Source: Ophioderma brevispina (Eukaryota > Echinodermata > Ophiuroidea > Amphilepidida > Ophiodermatidae). Taken from it: a stretch of DNA of 64,000 nt. The translations under genes were made by a program, and so were the position numbers. A model generated the notes under the pieces. It saw only the letters and a program-made list of their open reading frames with translations. It was not told where the DNA came from and did not search any database. Location of the stretch: the NCBI GenBank assembly GCA_023653785.1, contig JAMKCH010084961.1, positions 42,866-106,865 on the forward strand, in the 5' to 3' direction. Positions 12,453 through 27,400 of this stretch are shown piece after piece (the stretch's first letter is position 1; each line of letters begins with the position of its first letter).

Positions 12453-15400
12453 GTAAGTAAAGAGGTACAGAGGAGATATTTTTAACGAAACTTATTTATT
12501 GGAAATGGATATGGTTAAGCTCGAAAATGTCTATGTGTCACAAAAGAAGGAATTTTGTACTAGAATAATTATTATCGGGATCCCCGATAATAATTCAGCG
12601 GCTGCTGGAAACGGTCTTCCAATGTGAAATAGCTGGGAAATAGCGCCATGTACGTGTCTACGCTCATCCATTAGTTGTTTTAATAGTTCAGGCAAGTCAA
12701 GTTAGAGGTTATTTTCTCGAGGTGGCACTATTTCATCATGTACGGACATAAACGTAGCATTTCCAGCTCTGCCGTTAAGTCCAATCTGGGATCCCAATTC
12801 TAATTACAAAATCGCTTATTTTGTGATATAAATACGCATTTTTTAGCATTCTCGTTCGCAGGTCTAGTTTCCTTACCAACGTAACTGTGCAAAATCTCAA
12901 ATTTTGAAAATTGGGGGCGCTCTTCAAAAATGTGCCATTATTGCTTTAAATAGTGTTTTCAAAGAATCTGTGAAATGTAACTTTAAAGGTGCACGAAAGA
13001 TTTCATAGTGTCCCTAATAATTTGTATTATGATTTTTGCACAGATGTAAAGCTTTCCATCAATATTATCCCCATCTGAAAGGAATAAGCTAAGAATGATT
13101 TTTTTTGGTACAAAAATTGTTTTAACAATTTAAAAATGTCTAACATCATATTAGAACAATTACAAAGTTCAGCTTATGTTTTATATAAAAATATAAGCCA
13201 ATCAAAAACATTGTTGTTTTCATTTTTAGGACATTCTGTAGCCAAATGCCATGTAAAAGACCCATTGAGGGGCTTATCTATACGAAATCACTAGATATGA
13301 TTTTCAAAATTTAAAAAATTATGTGTGAGCTAAGATTCTAGGTCGACCTCAAATTACAAATAAGCACGTGATATGAATTTTCCTTTTTGTGTTGGTAACG
13401 ACAAAAGAGCTGTTATATATTTAAAACTTTTTGACCTTTTGAATCTCAATAATTAATGTTCATACTTTTGCTCATACTACTAAGTACATTTCACTATAAG
13501 GGTTTAAATTATATAATATCCTTTTTAATTACCTTTCTTTTATTCACTATATACTCAATAACATATGCAATAGTAGTAATTATGTTCCACTATCATTTTT
13601 CTAACAGGTCTTAATATTCTAAATCGACTTGACGTTGGCTTCGAAGAAAGAAATAGTGTCATGTATGTATTATCATTAACGTTTACCTTACAAGTGGTAT
13701 ACGACGGTGATTATTACGTGTCCTTTCGAGGATCCAACTCCAGTGGACCATTTTCGGTTAAAGTTTTTAATGAAACCAGCGGCAGAAGAACTGATCTCCA
13801 CATTTTTTATCTTAAAGGAGAAAATTACTCTTACCATGTTCCATCGAAGGATTCGATGATGTTTTTTGTCTCGGAGTCGTTACTAATTAACAATTGTACA
13901 TTACATGGCGATATGCTATGTGTAGAAGTCACACCGAAGACTAGTACTGCAACAATACTTACAAAAGAAGTAAAAGAATGCACTTCAATTCAACACGTTG
14001 AAAGCTTTTGTAAGTGTTACCTTTGAAAGTAAAATAACTCTTTAATAAGTTAAATTTAAAATCGATAACCTGCAAGTTGGAAATGACCGGGAGATCATCC
14101 TGCGGTGATATTTACAGAATGGCCAGGTGTAGAAGTAATTATAGTCCGTCGTACTCATATTCCGGCTACACCGGTAAAGAATAGGGCACTCAATTCAGTT
14201 GACTCTTCACGCAACATTAGTTTCACGCTTCATTCCTTTATCGTCTATGGAGCCCGGACTGTGGCTCCGGTGGACTATAATTACTTTCACACCGGCTTTG
14301 CTCAAACTGGTTGTACATTGATCATTTAGTCATCTTAGATAAGAAAATTTATTTAAATTCATTGTTTGAGGGTTCAATAGAGACATACAGAGTTATAGCT
14401 AGAAATCCCCATAGACACTATAGATCCCAGTAATATTTTGCATTCTAATTATGCAACAAAATATCATAGATGGTGCAACTTCGGCTCTTGTAGTATTAGA
14501 CGAACAAAATCACAGGCATCTAGTGCTTTTAACAAATACTTGAGGGGGTGGTAACAACATTGGACAACCATGTCAGAAAAAAACGCTTGGTAAGACGAGG
14601 GGAAATCACACAATGGTGCATTTGAATTACTTTCTTCAACCACTTTTAAAATTGATCTTGGTAGGTCCTTTGGAGTTGCCAGCCTATTTCTGGCCTGCTA
14701 TTGTTGCCGCAATCGTGATAGTGATATTCGGTGTTGCCGTCACTATTGTTCTCGTAAGATATAGAAAGGTATGTATTCTTGAGCATTAGAACATAAATAT
14801 AGATTGACACAAGATGATGTTTCGTCCCACAATGCATTTCTTCCAATACAATTTTGCACTGGTTGTCACGTGAATTTATAGTTACAAAAAGTACTTAAAT
14901 TGCAAGATTGGGATGAGTTCTGTTCATTTAAGTACTTTTTGTTGCTATAAATTCATGTGACAACCAGTGCAAAAATTCGAATGGAAGAATTGCATTGTTG
15001 GAAGAACACTTACCTCATTTTGGTTGTATGACTGTACGTGTGCCTAATATAAACTGAGTAGTGTTTTAAACATTTGTGTCGTTTGTTGTATACAGCACTG
15101 CATATGAATATTGCATATTATATCCCTTAAAGGCACTATCAGTGATTTGATAAATCAGAAAATCGAAAAAATCATCAAAAATCAGATTTGTGCATGTTTG
15201 TAACAAGTACAGTTTAGACATACCCTGGCAAATGATAGGACCAGAAGCAACCTGATAAGGACAAAATCGGAAATTTTAGTCGTTACTGTCCGAACGGACA
15301 CTTACTACAACACGTAATTGAATGGAGAATCATATCTTTGAACACTGCCGTTTCTTCCTTTTCTGTTAATTCTCCAGTCGGAAGAAGTAACTAATGAGAA

Positions 15401-18400
15401 TTCTACAGACTTATCCTATACACTTTCAAACTATTCCTGCAAATTTCAAATAATTTTCACTCTTTTGGATAAATCACTGATAGTTATCGCTTCAAACCCA
15501 CCTGAAAAAAAAAAAAAAAAAAAAACACGTAGCGGACCCATGCCTTGTGTAAGTGGGAAATTGCGCCTAGATCTGACAACATAACACCACTACCTCACTT
15601 TTTTGCGGAAATTGTCAGACTTTCCATTAGGGCCGTTAGGGATATAAAATTGATTTTCATCAAGATGTATTTTCAATATTAAGCAGTTCGCGCAGTCATG
15701 TAGTTTCTTCAACGATATAAATAATAAGTATATTTTGTACTTCTTTATTTTAATCTAACATTTCTTCAGCGAATAGCAAGGTCAAGATTCTGGGTAGATA
15801 CAAAGTCGCCACACGAGGCCTACAGCATCATCAGAAAGGTCAGTTTTCTTTTCTGTTTTTCTTTAAACTGTATGCTGGTATTATTGACAGTGTTAAAAAT
15901 GCACCCGACCCGATTTAAATCGGCAACCTTTTGAATTCCTGAATACTATATATAATATAGATGTTGGCATTTGATCAATTTCAATGTTAGCACAAAACGA
16001 TTTACTAATTTTTGAAGTTAAGGGACAATAATTTAGGCTTCCCACTTTATTTTATTACAGGGTAATTCCGCAGTTTCTAGTTACTGACGTACATTTCAGA
16101 GACTTTGAAGGCCCAAAACTTCTTAACAAAAAAAAAAAAGATAAAGTATTAAAGACATTTCGACGATCTTCAACTAAACCACTTTCTTTGAGGCCAGTCT
16201 GGATCAAATATTGGTTTTACTAGTGCCCCGTAGGGGTGAAGGTGTTGGGAAATTGCGGGAGACGTTTGTAAAACGAAACAGTTGGTCCCTTTAGCTGAGC
16301 GTACCCGGCTGTTTATCTTTCCATGGAGTAATGATAAGTATGTAACACGGACTACATTGAGGCGAAATTAGAGTTTGTACTATAATTAGGAATTGCTTTA
16401 TCCACGATTGACGACAGTGTTGATTATAGTAAAAACGAAGGAACAAATTGACATAGTTGCTCGAAAATGCTTTATGATTCAAGGCTAAATAACGTTTTCA
16501 AACCATTATACTAAATGCATGGGAAGCGCAGTTTCCTTTTTAAAACGTTATAATTATCATTAATCATCAAATACGTAGGTACACGTACAAACAGTTTATA
16601 AAAACTATAAAAATGATAAAATAAAATTATGGTAGACTGCGCTAAACTTAAAAGATGGTATTATTACAATAAAACAGATTTTTAAACCTACTTTGACATA
16701 AAATTGCTCAGAAATTGATAGTTCTCTTATTTTATTTTTTCTCACGGGGACTGAACATGAAGAATTGGTATGAGACCCGCCAACGAGTAAGTATATCGTG
16801 TCTTGTTTAACAATACGCTTTTCCCCGAAATCGCACTATGAAACATATAATGTCATATCCGGAGCGAACATTAGTACTATTCTTATTTTTAGAAAGCGGA
16901 CGGTTGTCACCTGCACCCGCTATATACATTTCTTTTTAGTGTTATATTAAGCGAAATAAAAAAAAAATGTCAATTTTGATAATATCAGGATGACAGAGAT
17001 CAGAAAAGACAAACTTTTCTTTGAAAGTCAGAATGCTGCTTTTGTTATCTAATATCATGGGATTGTCCGATATTTCTTTGGAGCGATTGTTCACGTGATA
17101 TGATCTTTTTTAAAAAAAAATATTGTAATATAACCAAAAAGATGTGTTGGAACTGCTGGGCCATTGTTAATGTCCATGCAGTTGAATATATGTCGGGCGT
17201 TATAGACTCGTTATCACCGTCCAGTTTAGGGTAGACGTTTCATATAGAAGTATTGCCATTGATTCCGTCATGCACTGTGTGATGTTGTGCAGTAGCGTAG
17301 GACGGAATCAATGCAATACCTCATTTGTATACTTGGGACTTCTATATGAAACGTCTACCCAGTTTAGATTGAGCTTCTTCTTATATTGAGCTTCAAGAAG
17401 AAGAAGATTGAGCTGGCCTCGTTCGCATTTAAATAAACTTTGAGTTTCTACTGTGAGTTCAATAATTTTGACTGTATATTTCATCATTTATTGAAAAAAA
17501 GAAACTAATGTAAACAAAACTCATGGTGGATATGTTGCTTAGTAAGCTGTGACCTAACATCTAATATCATGGGATTGTCCGATATTTTTTTTGAGTGATT
17601 GTTCACTTGATATCGTCGTGGTCACGACATAGTGTCGAATCTGATTTTTTGGTGAAATTGAGTTAATAGTTGATTCTGGTTGCATTTTATGTACTCTTTA
17701 ATTGTACCCAAAAATAAAAGTGAAATTACATCTCCTAACGAAAATAGCCGCAGTCGAATAAAGTTGGTTTAGTTAATAGAAAAGAAATAAAGGTTTGTAG
17801 TATCATCTATGGGCTCATAATGTATCCTCGGATGGAAAAAAATAAAAATAATGGGTGCCATTATTTAGTTTTTCCGACCTCGGGCACATTATTCGCCTAT
17901 AAATGATACTGCATTACCCTTTAGTTATTAGTTCATTTTTTTTTAATATTGTGCACTGTATGGCTCAAATATTATATGTTATTATAGTCATTTTCTATAT
18001 CATTTGGGGCCAAAACCCCCATAAAAATCCAATATTCCTACTTTTTTATGCAAAATTTCATTTTTTCATTTTATACTTTGATGTGTGTCTGTGGAAATGA
18101 CCAATTTTGACAACTTGTGAACTTTGACGTCATTGTGACGCCATACTAGGTTATGTTGGAAGCAATAGAAAACGGTGGACCAATGCTATCAACTGGTACC
18201 AACATCTATTGCTTTATAATAACGAATTGTCGGGGTGTTTACCACCCCACCCCTTAGTAAACCGTGTTACAAAAATAGACTTGTAAACGTATTGTGAAAG
18301 TTTGATTTTCTTTGATGTTAACTTGGATATTCTGCAAACTAAATAATTACTAATATATACATCATTTAAAAAAATCGCCTTTCAGGAACAAATTGGTATT

Positions 18401-21400
18401 CTTGGGAAGTTGTTGTATAAGCGTTAGTGTCCTCTAAATTGTTTAGATTATGTTAGATTTGTTACCCATTTAACTGTTAATTCGTTTCAAGTTTGGTATA
18501 TAATTAAGCGTGTACATTACTTTAAAAGATTAAAAACCCGTAGCTATATAATCTCACCATACCAGAAGTAGAAATCAACGGGTATTCATGCAGTCGAAAC
18601 GTATTCGACTCCTTAGAACACACGCGGATCAAACATTTGGGTTTGACACAATTATCGAATCACATTCAGTGGCCATTTTGAATAAGAAACAGTGTTTCTG
18701 CGTATTTTAAGACTGTCGTCAGTTAGCAACCATTCATGTCTTTAACATAACCACTTAAAATGCTATTTCCTTGTTTCATTTAATTACACAGATTCATAGA
18801 CTCAACGTTTTCAAACGCCGTTTTTCAGACCTAGCATCTTATGTGATCGCAGTGCAGAAACCCACGACGATCTGATCTATTATTAAACACAATATGCGGA
18901 TAAATATAACAAAAAGATGTGGTATAACTGTTATTTATTTATATATCTTAAATGGACATCATTGGCATGAAAAAAAATGACATAATGAAAAGGAACCTTA
19001 CTGAAATCACTTCCACGAGTTCAAAAACAATTTGGATGTTACATTCTGGTAAAAACAGGAAGAGTCCGGGAGGGTGGGGTGGCAGTTTGTGGCAATTTCT
19101 GGAACAGAAAAAGCAAGGTCGTTCACATCCCTGAAAGCATTTACAGTTATCTATATAGAATGTTTTTGCGACACAATTCAAAAGCATCAGAAAGGATTCA
19201 GCACATGTACTTTAGCTTAGTAAGATTATGATCTGCGCAACGTGGAAAGATGACTAGCGGGATTAGCCACAATATACATAGTCCAATGGTCTGTGAGTGA
19301 TGACAACCATGCTTTCAGTCTTGGTAAAATGCTGGCTCTAGTAATGGCAGGCATCTTGTTCCAAGAAAATTGACACAAATGCCCCTCCCGCTGGAACTCT
19401 TCATGCGTTTGTACTGTTTTTGTACAGAATGTAAACTCGATTGTTTTCACAACTCGTGGAAGGGCTTTAGTAAGGGGCCTTTTCATTATGTAATTTTTTC
19501 ATGTGCCATTATGTTCCCCTGTAATTACTTTAACTACTTTCCAACAGGGCATCGTTGCCCCTAAGAGACCCTCCTATTAATGCAGTGATCGAACCAGAGA
19601 TTCCAGGAAGAACATCTCGGAAAGGCAAACGAGGGTACAGTAATTTTTGGTTTATTCTGCTACTTGAAAAAGTAAATTGTATGCTGTATGATACAGTCAT
19701 ATCTTAGAAAAAATGTTTATAGAAAAAAGCTACGTGTGATGCCTTTCATTGAAAAAAGCATGAGCCAAGCTTGCAGGTGATTGTTACCGATATCAACCTT
19801 GTCTATAGATGTGTTCTAGACCGTGACATGAAAGAAAACTGAGTGTACCCATGAGAGAGTGTCATACATACCATGAACATGACGGAATATAAACCGTGAC
19901 CTTGTATACGCGGCCATTTGGGTACAGTGACTGAGACAATTGATGCATTACAGACTCAATGGAGAACACGACAGAGGGATGGGTGGTAGGACACTCAGTC
20001 ACACGGACACCGTCAGGTTATGAACACCGGGGTTATCATGCGATATGAATCCGATGGGTTGTTTGTAAGGCGAGGACGAGACCTGAGCATTTTGTAGAAA
20101 CGCCTGTCTATTATATTTAAAACATTCATGCTGACCGATTAATATTCTGTGATATGCGTGATTCTGCAATCACGAAATCAGGGATTTCAATATGACCGTC
20201 AATACAATAAAGTGTCTGATCGTAATCTACTTTTGACTGCAGATGGGTAATTTGGTATCTATCCTGATGTTTTAACATTCAAGAAATTAATTAAAACCAT
20301 AAGAAATATTTTTTTTTTATAATGTGAAAATAAACTCCCTTCATTATAACATCCAAGAAGGCATCCGATACTCTAAGATGACTATAATTGATCACTTTAT
20401 CTAACGTAGAGCTGCAATGTTTGTGTATATCCCTATAGGTCAATCAGATCAGTTTACATAATTATCATTAGGTAATCATTATAACGACATATATAAGATG
20501 CCATCCAGATGGGTGTCAAATATGGCTGGCATGGCACTTACTAAGCGGCAAACATCCGACCACTAATAGCCTCTTTTTGGTAGGTTTTGGTAGATCTTGG
20601 GACGTTAGCTATGTAACGACGTAATGACACTTAACTTAAGTTAGTGATACTGGGATTTTGAGAATTTATCATCAACAAAAACCACAAATCTTTAGTCTAA
20701 AACGCGAATAGCAATAATATTTAATTCTTATAACGCACGACAAATCCACCGAAGTGCTCAGGGCGCCGCTATGGAGCGCCTTAGGAGGCTACAACACAAA
20801 GGGTTAAGCCCAGAATGACAAGAAAGGTTTTATGGAGAAGAAGTCCACTTTTAGTAACAGAGCGAAACGAGAGTACTCGGAGAAAACCTGCGAGAACGGT
20901 TGTGGATCGGTAACCAAATTTCACGTACGACACAGGCTCGCAGGTTATTGAACCCGGGCCACATTGGTGAAAGGCGAGTGCATAAGCCACTACACCACCA
21001 GAATCACAGACCTTTACTTACTGACATTGCCAGCCATATTGGATGCCATCTTGTAGATATCAATCACTTGGATTATCTTATAATATTTAAGCTGATCTGC
21101 AGCTCTTGCCTAGATGGAGTAATGAATTATAGTAATTTTGGAGCCATTTTGAATGGTTAAAGGATTTGATTGTCAAATTATTCAAAAAGATTCAGTCTCA
21201 ATCAATATATCGATTGCTTTAGTTTCTATACTGAGTTACCACTCCACTGTCAAAAGTAGATAAATATAAGATTCTTTATTGTATTGACGGCCGTATTGCA
21301 TTTCTTAATTACGTAGTTGGTGAATCATATTTTAATAGGTGGATTGGACAGGCACAAAAATTAACACTTTTTAGTCATTAGCAGATGAGTAATTTATACT

Positions 21401-24400
21401 GTTGCCCATAAAGTTGGAATAAAATATTGTTACCACTTTTATGGAATAATTCTTACGGTGTGAGTTATTTATGTTATCTAGAGTATATTGACACACTTCT
21501 TGTTTGATCAGTCTCTTCCAAACATATCACCATGAACATAGTCCACAATTAACCCTTTACGAATTGTGTCCTTAGCCTAAGGAAAAAGGGGTATTTGAAC
21601 AGCAGATTTAAGGATTTTTTCACACCACTCAGTTTTACAGATAACACATTTTGGGTGATTTCATGCATCGAAATGTTCAATAGTACTGTTTTAAATGTCA
21701 ATCAGTCCCTAATATCGAGTAAGGCCACCCCTTGCATGAATCAGTGCGTCAAGACGTCGTGGCATACTGTCCACAAGGTTGTTTATGATATCAATGGGCA
21801 GAGCATCCCACACATCGGTAAGAGTCTGAGCTAACTCCTGAGTTTGAGGAAGATTGTCCCTGTCATTGATGGATCGGCCTAAGCCATCCCAGGTATGTTC
21901 GATAGGGTTCAATTTTTTTTTCTCGTCTAACGCCCATCGGATTCAGATTCAGCAGGAAACTTTGAAAAACTTTTATGTATAATATAACAAAGTCGTCGGC
22001 AATTAGTCTGCTAGTGTTAAAAAAAATTAGTAGCGTACTCAAGTGGCGACGCCAACAACTCGGCGACCAATCGGCGAGCAGTATAGCAACATGGCACAAC
22101 TTGTGTCCTAATCCAGGACTGAACAAGTGGCGTCTCCGATTAAACATGCTTGATCTTGTTGATATCATGATGACATCGCCTACTGCTAGGCGTTTCAGCT
22201 TCTCTTGTCTTGTTGACGGCGGGGAAAATCGAGGCTAATCATCCGGGCTAATCATCCGTGGTCGGGATAATAATTCTAAATTTTTGCAAGTTTGAAGAAA
22301 AAAACCCGTCCACTTCCATGGACGTTGTGGAACTAAACATTTCAGATTAACACTGATGCATAAATTGAACGGTAAACTGTCTGTTTCTTACAATAGCACC
22401 AAATACCCGTTCTTTTAATGAATGAAGATGGTCATTTACAGGTAGGAAGATACCATATTTAGGCAATATCTGAAATAGGTCGCCAAATAATAACGTGTTC
22501 ACCTCACAGACCTGTTTGAGAACATTATGCACAAATTAACCTCTTTGGTGAAGGAAATAATTGGTTTATACTACGTATCTAAACACATCATAAAATGTAA
22601 TTATCCTTATTTGAAAAATCAAAACCTGTATCACTAAAAAAGAAGTAAAATAATATTCTGCCCATGTTGTCACTAGCCCAGAGGGTAACCACTTAAACGT
22701 TAAGGTTTCAAATTGCTGTTTTTTTGTTGATGGAGAACGCCAGGTTGCATTACCTTGAGTACTTTTTAGATCTCCATGTTTGTTCATTAAGTGATTGGTA
22801 TGACAACAATTATGAGCTATTGACACAAATGAAGCGTAAAAATGTGCTGAATATAATTTTGCTTTTAAAAAAGTTCATACGCAGTTCTTCTTCTTGCGTA
22901 TGAGGCAGCAGCTAAACATGTTGTAAGCGTTGGAGCCAACTCACTGTTGGTTGGTTGGGGTTAGAGAAATCTATGTCCACCGGCGGGCGAAAGGTAGGGA
23001 ACTCATTGAGAATGTGATCCGCAGTCTGTGATGGAGAGCCACATTGGCAGGCTGGCGATGGCCGCAGCCCCCATCGGTGCATATTGCTGTTGAAGCGACC
23101 GACTCCTGTACGAATCCGGTTTAAGGTGACCCATTCCTTACGTGGGAGATTGCTGCCAGGTGGTAGTTCTGTCTTAGGTGTGATAGAGAATTGGTCTGGT
23201 CTTGGAGTATCAAGCCAGGCAGTATTCCATGTCTGTAAGATGTTGAATGGGGAACTGGAGAGTTTAGCGGCGTGTCGGCAGAAAGGTCGGCGAGAGCGCA
23301 GTCTCTGTCTACCGAGTTGGTGTGATTCTTTGACGGTGTTATGCAGCAGGTGCTTGTTGTCCAGCAGGGCCTTATTCACTGCGCTGTAGGACCTCTTCAA
23401 GAGAGGGTATGCTGTGATAACCATTGCAACACTGGTATTATCTGTGGGACTGGTGTGTAAACCATATTAATACTTGGGTGTCGCTGAAGACTTAATTCAC
23501 ACGCGATTGAAGCTATATGTCTATACAAAATAACTATACTGGACAAGCCCTGAAATCGCATTTTCCAAAAATATTGGTCCATAAAATATTAAAGGGGCAT
23601 TTCGTGATCGACAGCCTCGTCCCCTCGACTTACATAAAAAGTGCTAAGTATAGTCTGACTGCCTAATCTTACGTGCATTTTCTGTCCGTCAACGGACAGA
23701 AATTACAACACAGTGGTCTATGGGCACCGTGATACAGACATTTCTTTGGTCATAACATCAAAACGCACCGTCAGAATCAACTGACATTTTGGATATTGGT
23801 ATGACGTCTCGTAGATGTCAAAGGTCAGAAATACCTTTCAAACACAAATAAATGAGCCTTGTGCACAAGTGATCTGAATTTTATACAAAATAACAGATTT
23901 TAATGATTTGTAATTGGTTCAAGAATTTGGTATGTCCAAAACATTACATAAATCAAAATTAAACAATTACACACAATTAGTTAATACTTATTGTCCTCAA
24001 GAATGTCCAGTAATGTCCACATGAAGCGTTGCAGTTCAATGATGATACAGTGTATGTCCTCACAGCGAAGACTTCAAAAATGACAGCATGCAAAGTCACG
24101 CTTATAAATCCTCAGGTAATATTCCATTGGAATCTTCTCAGTCCTGAAGATAACTTTTGTCCAGCAGTTCAAGACGACAAGGTTACATAAGTCCCTCTAC
24201 GACGCTAATATTCCACAGTATATCAGTCCAAGATAATCACCACGATTTCTATCTGTCCACAATTTGGAATCCTATTTTGATTCCCAGCACTTTCGGCTTC
24301 AAAGACGACAGTAGAATAATTACAGCACTCTGCTCACATGGACTTGAAAATATAATAAATCCTGGCACTGTGTGGATCATCTACCATTATTGTAGATAAA

Positions 24401-27400
24401 ACTAGCTATAACCATACTGTATAGCTGATTGCAACTGCTGACGGCGAGATTTGAACTCAAATCTCAAATATATACTGACTTCACAAAATTTCCAGTCTAA
24501 AAATAGACATTACAACAGCATCATGCATAAACATAACCTGAATCACATCACTTTCCATATATAACTCTATGGGGAAATTCCCTGATCTTACAATGTTTTG
24601 ATCTCAGTCAAAGCATAAACAAGCTGACTCAGTTCGTAAGTTTAGCATTCTTGGGGAATTCCCCACTTCCCCTATTGTGCAATCTAAACAGGTGCACTTT
24701 GCAAAAACAAACTAGGGATATTCCCCTTTCTCTCTTTTATAGTAAACAATGTACTTTTCCCGTGAGAAATCTCTTCTCAAATAAAATTGAGAAAATAATA
24801 TTTTTAAAAGTTTAATCAGAAAAATGGAGGCTATATAACAATATAATCTAGTGAATCATAAATAAAAAACAAAACATGAGGTGCTAGGATCACGAAATGT
24901 ACCCAATAGACAAAGAACAGCGATTGCTGAAAGACAGTTCATTACACTCATTGGGTATTTAATACAAGTTGCACCTACATATTTTAATCCCAGTTCCAGC
25001 CCCCCCCCCCCTCCCCCCCGGAAACAACTTCTTGATTCGGTTTTCGTTAATATTCAAATTAACAGTAGCCATTTTTTAAAGGTATCTCCCCTTATTTGGT
25101 GAAATATGGGCAGAGTATCCGAATTAATCTAAAAGCGCAGTTTGTTGCTGTTATAAGAAATATTTTAAAAGTGCGGTGTTTGAGAAGAAGAGAGAGGAGG
25201 AGAGAGAGAGAGAGAGAAGGAGGAGACTTGCAATCATTTCGACACTGAGCTCAGATTGTGTAATAGAACAAACCAGCATGAACCGTGCTAACCCATATCA
25301 TAAATTTCACAACCGTGGGCGGGAAAAACTTCATATGTGCATAAGCATTCTAAATTTGCAACGGATAACGGGAGTTATGAACAAATGAGACCATGGTTTT
25401 AATATACGTAACTATGTAGCCAAAAAGTTCTTTGAAATACTTGTTACAAACAGTGCTTATATGATATTATATAGTTTCATTAAAATGGCCATAGTGTTAA
25501 TTGCCATAAGAAAAGCTAGTAAATTGTAGCCGACTAGTTCATGTTATATGTACAAATATATGTATTGTAGTTTGTCCCGCCCAGAGACGATATGACGACA
25601 AATGAGCAGTACATAATATCACGAAATCAGCTGTGCATTGTTTTTGCCTTGACATAGTAACCGAGCACTTGCGTTACCAAATTCACCTTTACAGGGTGAC
25701 AAGCATTGAAAAGTCTAAAACACTCAAATTCAATCGCTATTCGTTGTCTTACACCAAAATACAAATCGAAGTGTTCGTATCACTATAATGCGTCGTTGTC
25801 TCGAAAATACAAGCACATGCCAAGCATACAGAATTTATTGTTCTCTATAAGAAGAACTGAAAATATGTGCCTTCAATTTGTTGAGTCAAATGGTATAAAA
25901 AAATGACTTATTCAAGTTCTTTTGGCTAGTTAAGAGCTCAATAAATGGTTCAATATTTTCTGCACAACTACATATCATTACCAACAAAATTTAGAGTGTG
26001 GCCCTAAATGTTTTTTACTAATATCCAAATTAATTTGCCAAATTATTATTAATTTTTTTTGAAAGCCAAGTTTTTTTGCACATTTTTAAAGCTAATAATG
26101 TATGTAATTCACCTGTGAACATTACGCTCTTCTTTATGTGAAGAAAAGAAAATATGATTAATGTATTTTCTGTCGCGTACGACAGAAACATTAAGCATGC
26201 TCCTATTGGGCGATCAGGCTGTGCAGACAAGTTCAAAACCATAGTTTGTGATATTCCGTTTTACTTTTTGTCCTGAAACATCTGAAGCGTTCTCAATAAG
26301 TATTCTACGACCAATCAAGAACAAATTTAGTGAAATTTCTATCCTCATAAAATCTCAGTGTGTCTCTTTAATGATTTAGTGATTCATGTTTACATCAACA
26401 GTTTGACGACGACCTTACAACTGGTGGCAATGATAATTCACAATATCTCCAAGACAACAGTCATGAAACAACCACCTATCCGGAAGGCCACTCGTATGAA
26501 CCGAATCTTCAGGTACTCAGATCTTTTATTATCACCTTTTAAGTACTTGTTTTCTCCAATATTAGTAGATACTACTCCAATATGGCGACCGTATCTACAA
26601 CCTTAGAATATTACAAGCGTCTATAATATTATTCCAATTATAAAGTCTGTTCTCAAAATATTCATGTTTTATACTCAATAATGAGGATTCCTCAATGTTT
26701 ATTAAATATAAACAACACAAGTTGAGTACACTTACACACACAAAACATCATTCTATACTCTACTTTGCGGTAGGTCAGTGGGTGACAGGGCTTTCAGCAA
26801 TGCGGCCCCTAGCCTATGGAACTCTTTGCCTATCTCTGTTCGCCACTCCAAGTCCCATTGTTACTTTCAAGAAAGCTCTAAAATTTCATCTATTTCCTAA
26901 GAGTTGATTGTGTGCTTAAATGTGTTTTTTGTTATTGCCTCACATGATATTTAATTATGCAGCATAGTAATACAACAGGTATTGTAAAAGATGAACCATG
27001 TTTAGGCTAAATAGTAATTACTCTCTATTTTGTAAAGCGCAAAAAAAAAAAAAAAAAAAACAACTGGTGGCAATGATAATTCACAATATCTCCAAGACAA
27101 CAGTCATGAAACAACCACCTATCCGGAAGGCCACTCGTATGAACCGAATCTTCAGGTACTCAGATCTTTTATTATCACCTTTTAAGGACTTGTTTTCTCC
27201 AATATTAGTAGATACTACTCCAATATAGCGACCGTATCTACAACCTTAGAATATTACAAGCGTCTATAATATTATTCCAATTATAAAGTCTGTTCTCAAA
27301 ATATTCATGTTTTATACTCAATAATGGGGATTCCTCAATGTTTATTAAATATAAACAACACAAGTTGAGTACACTTACACACACAAAACATCGTTCTATA

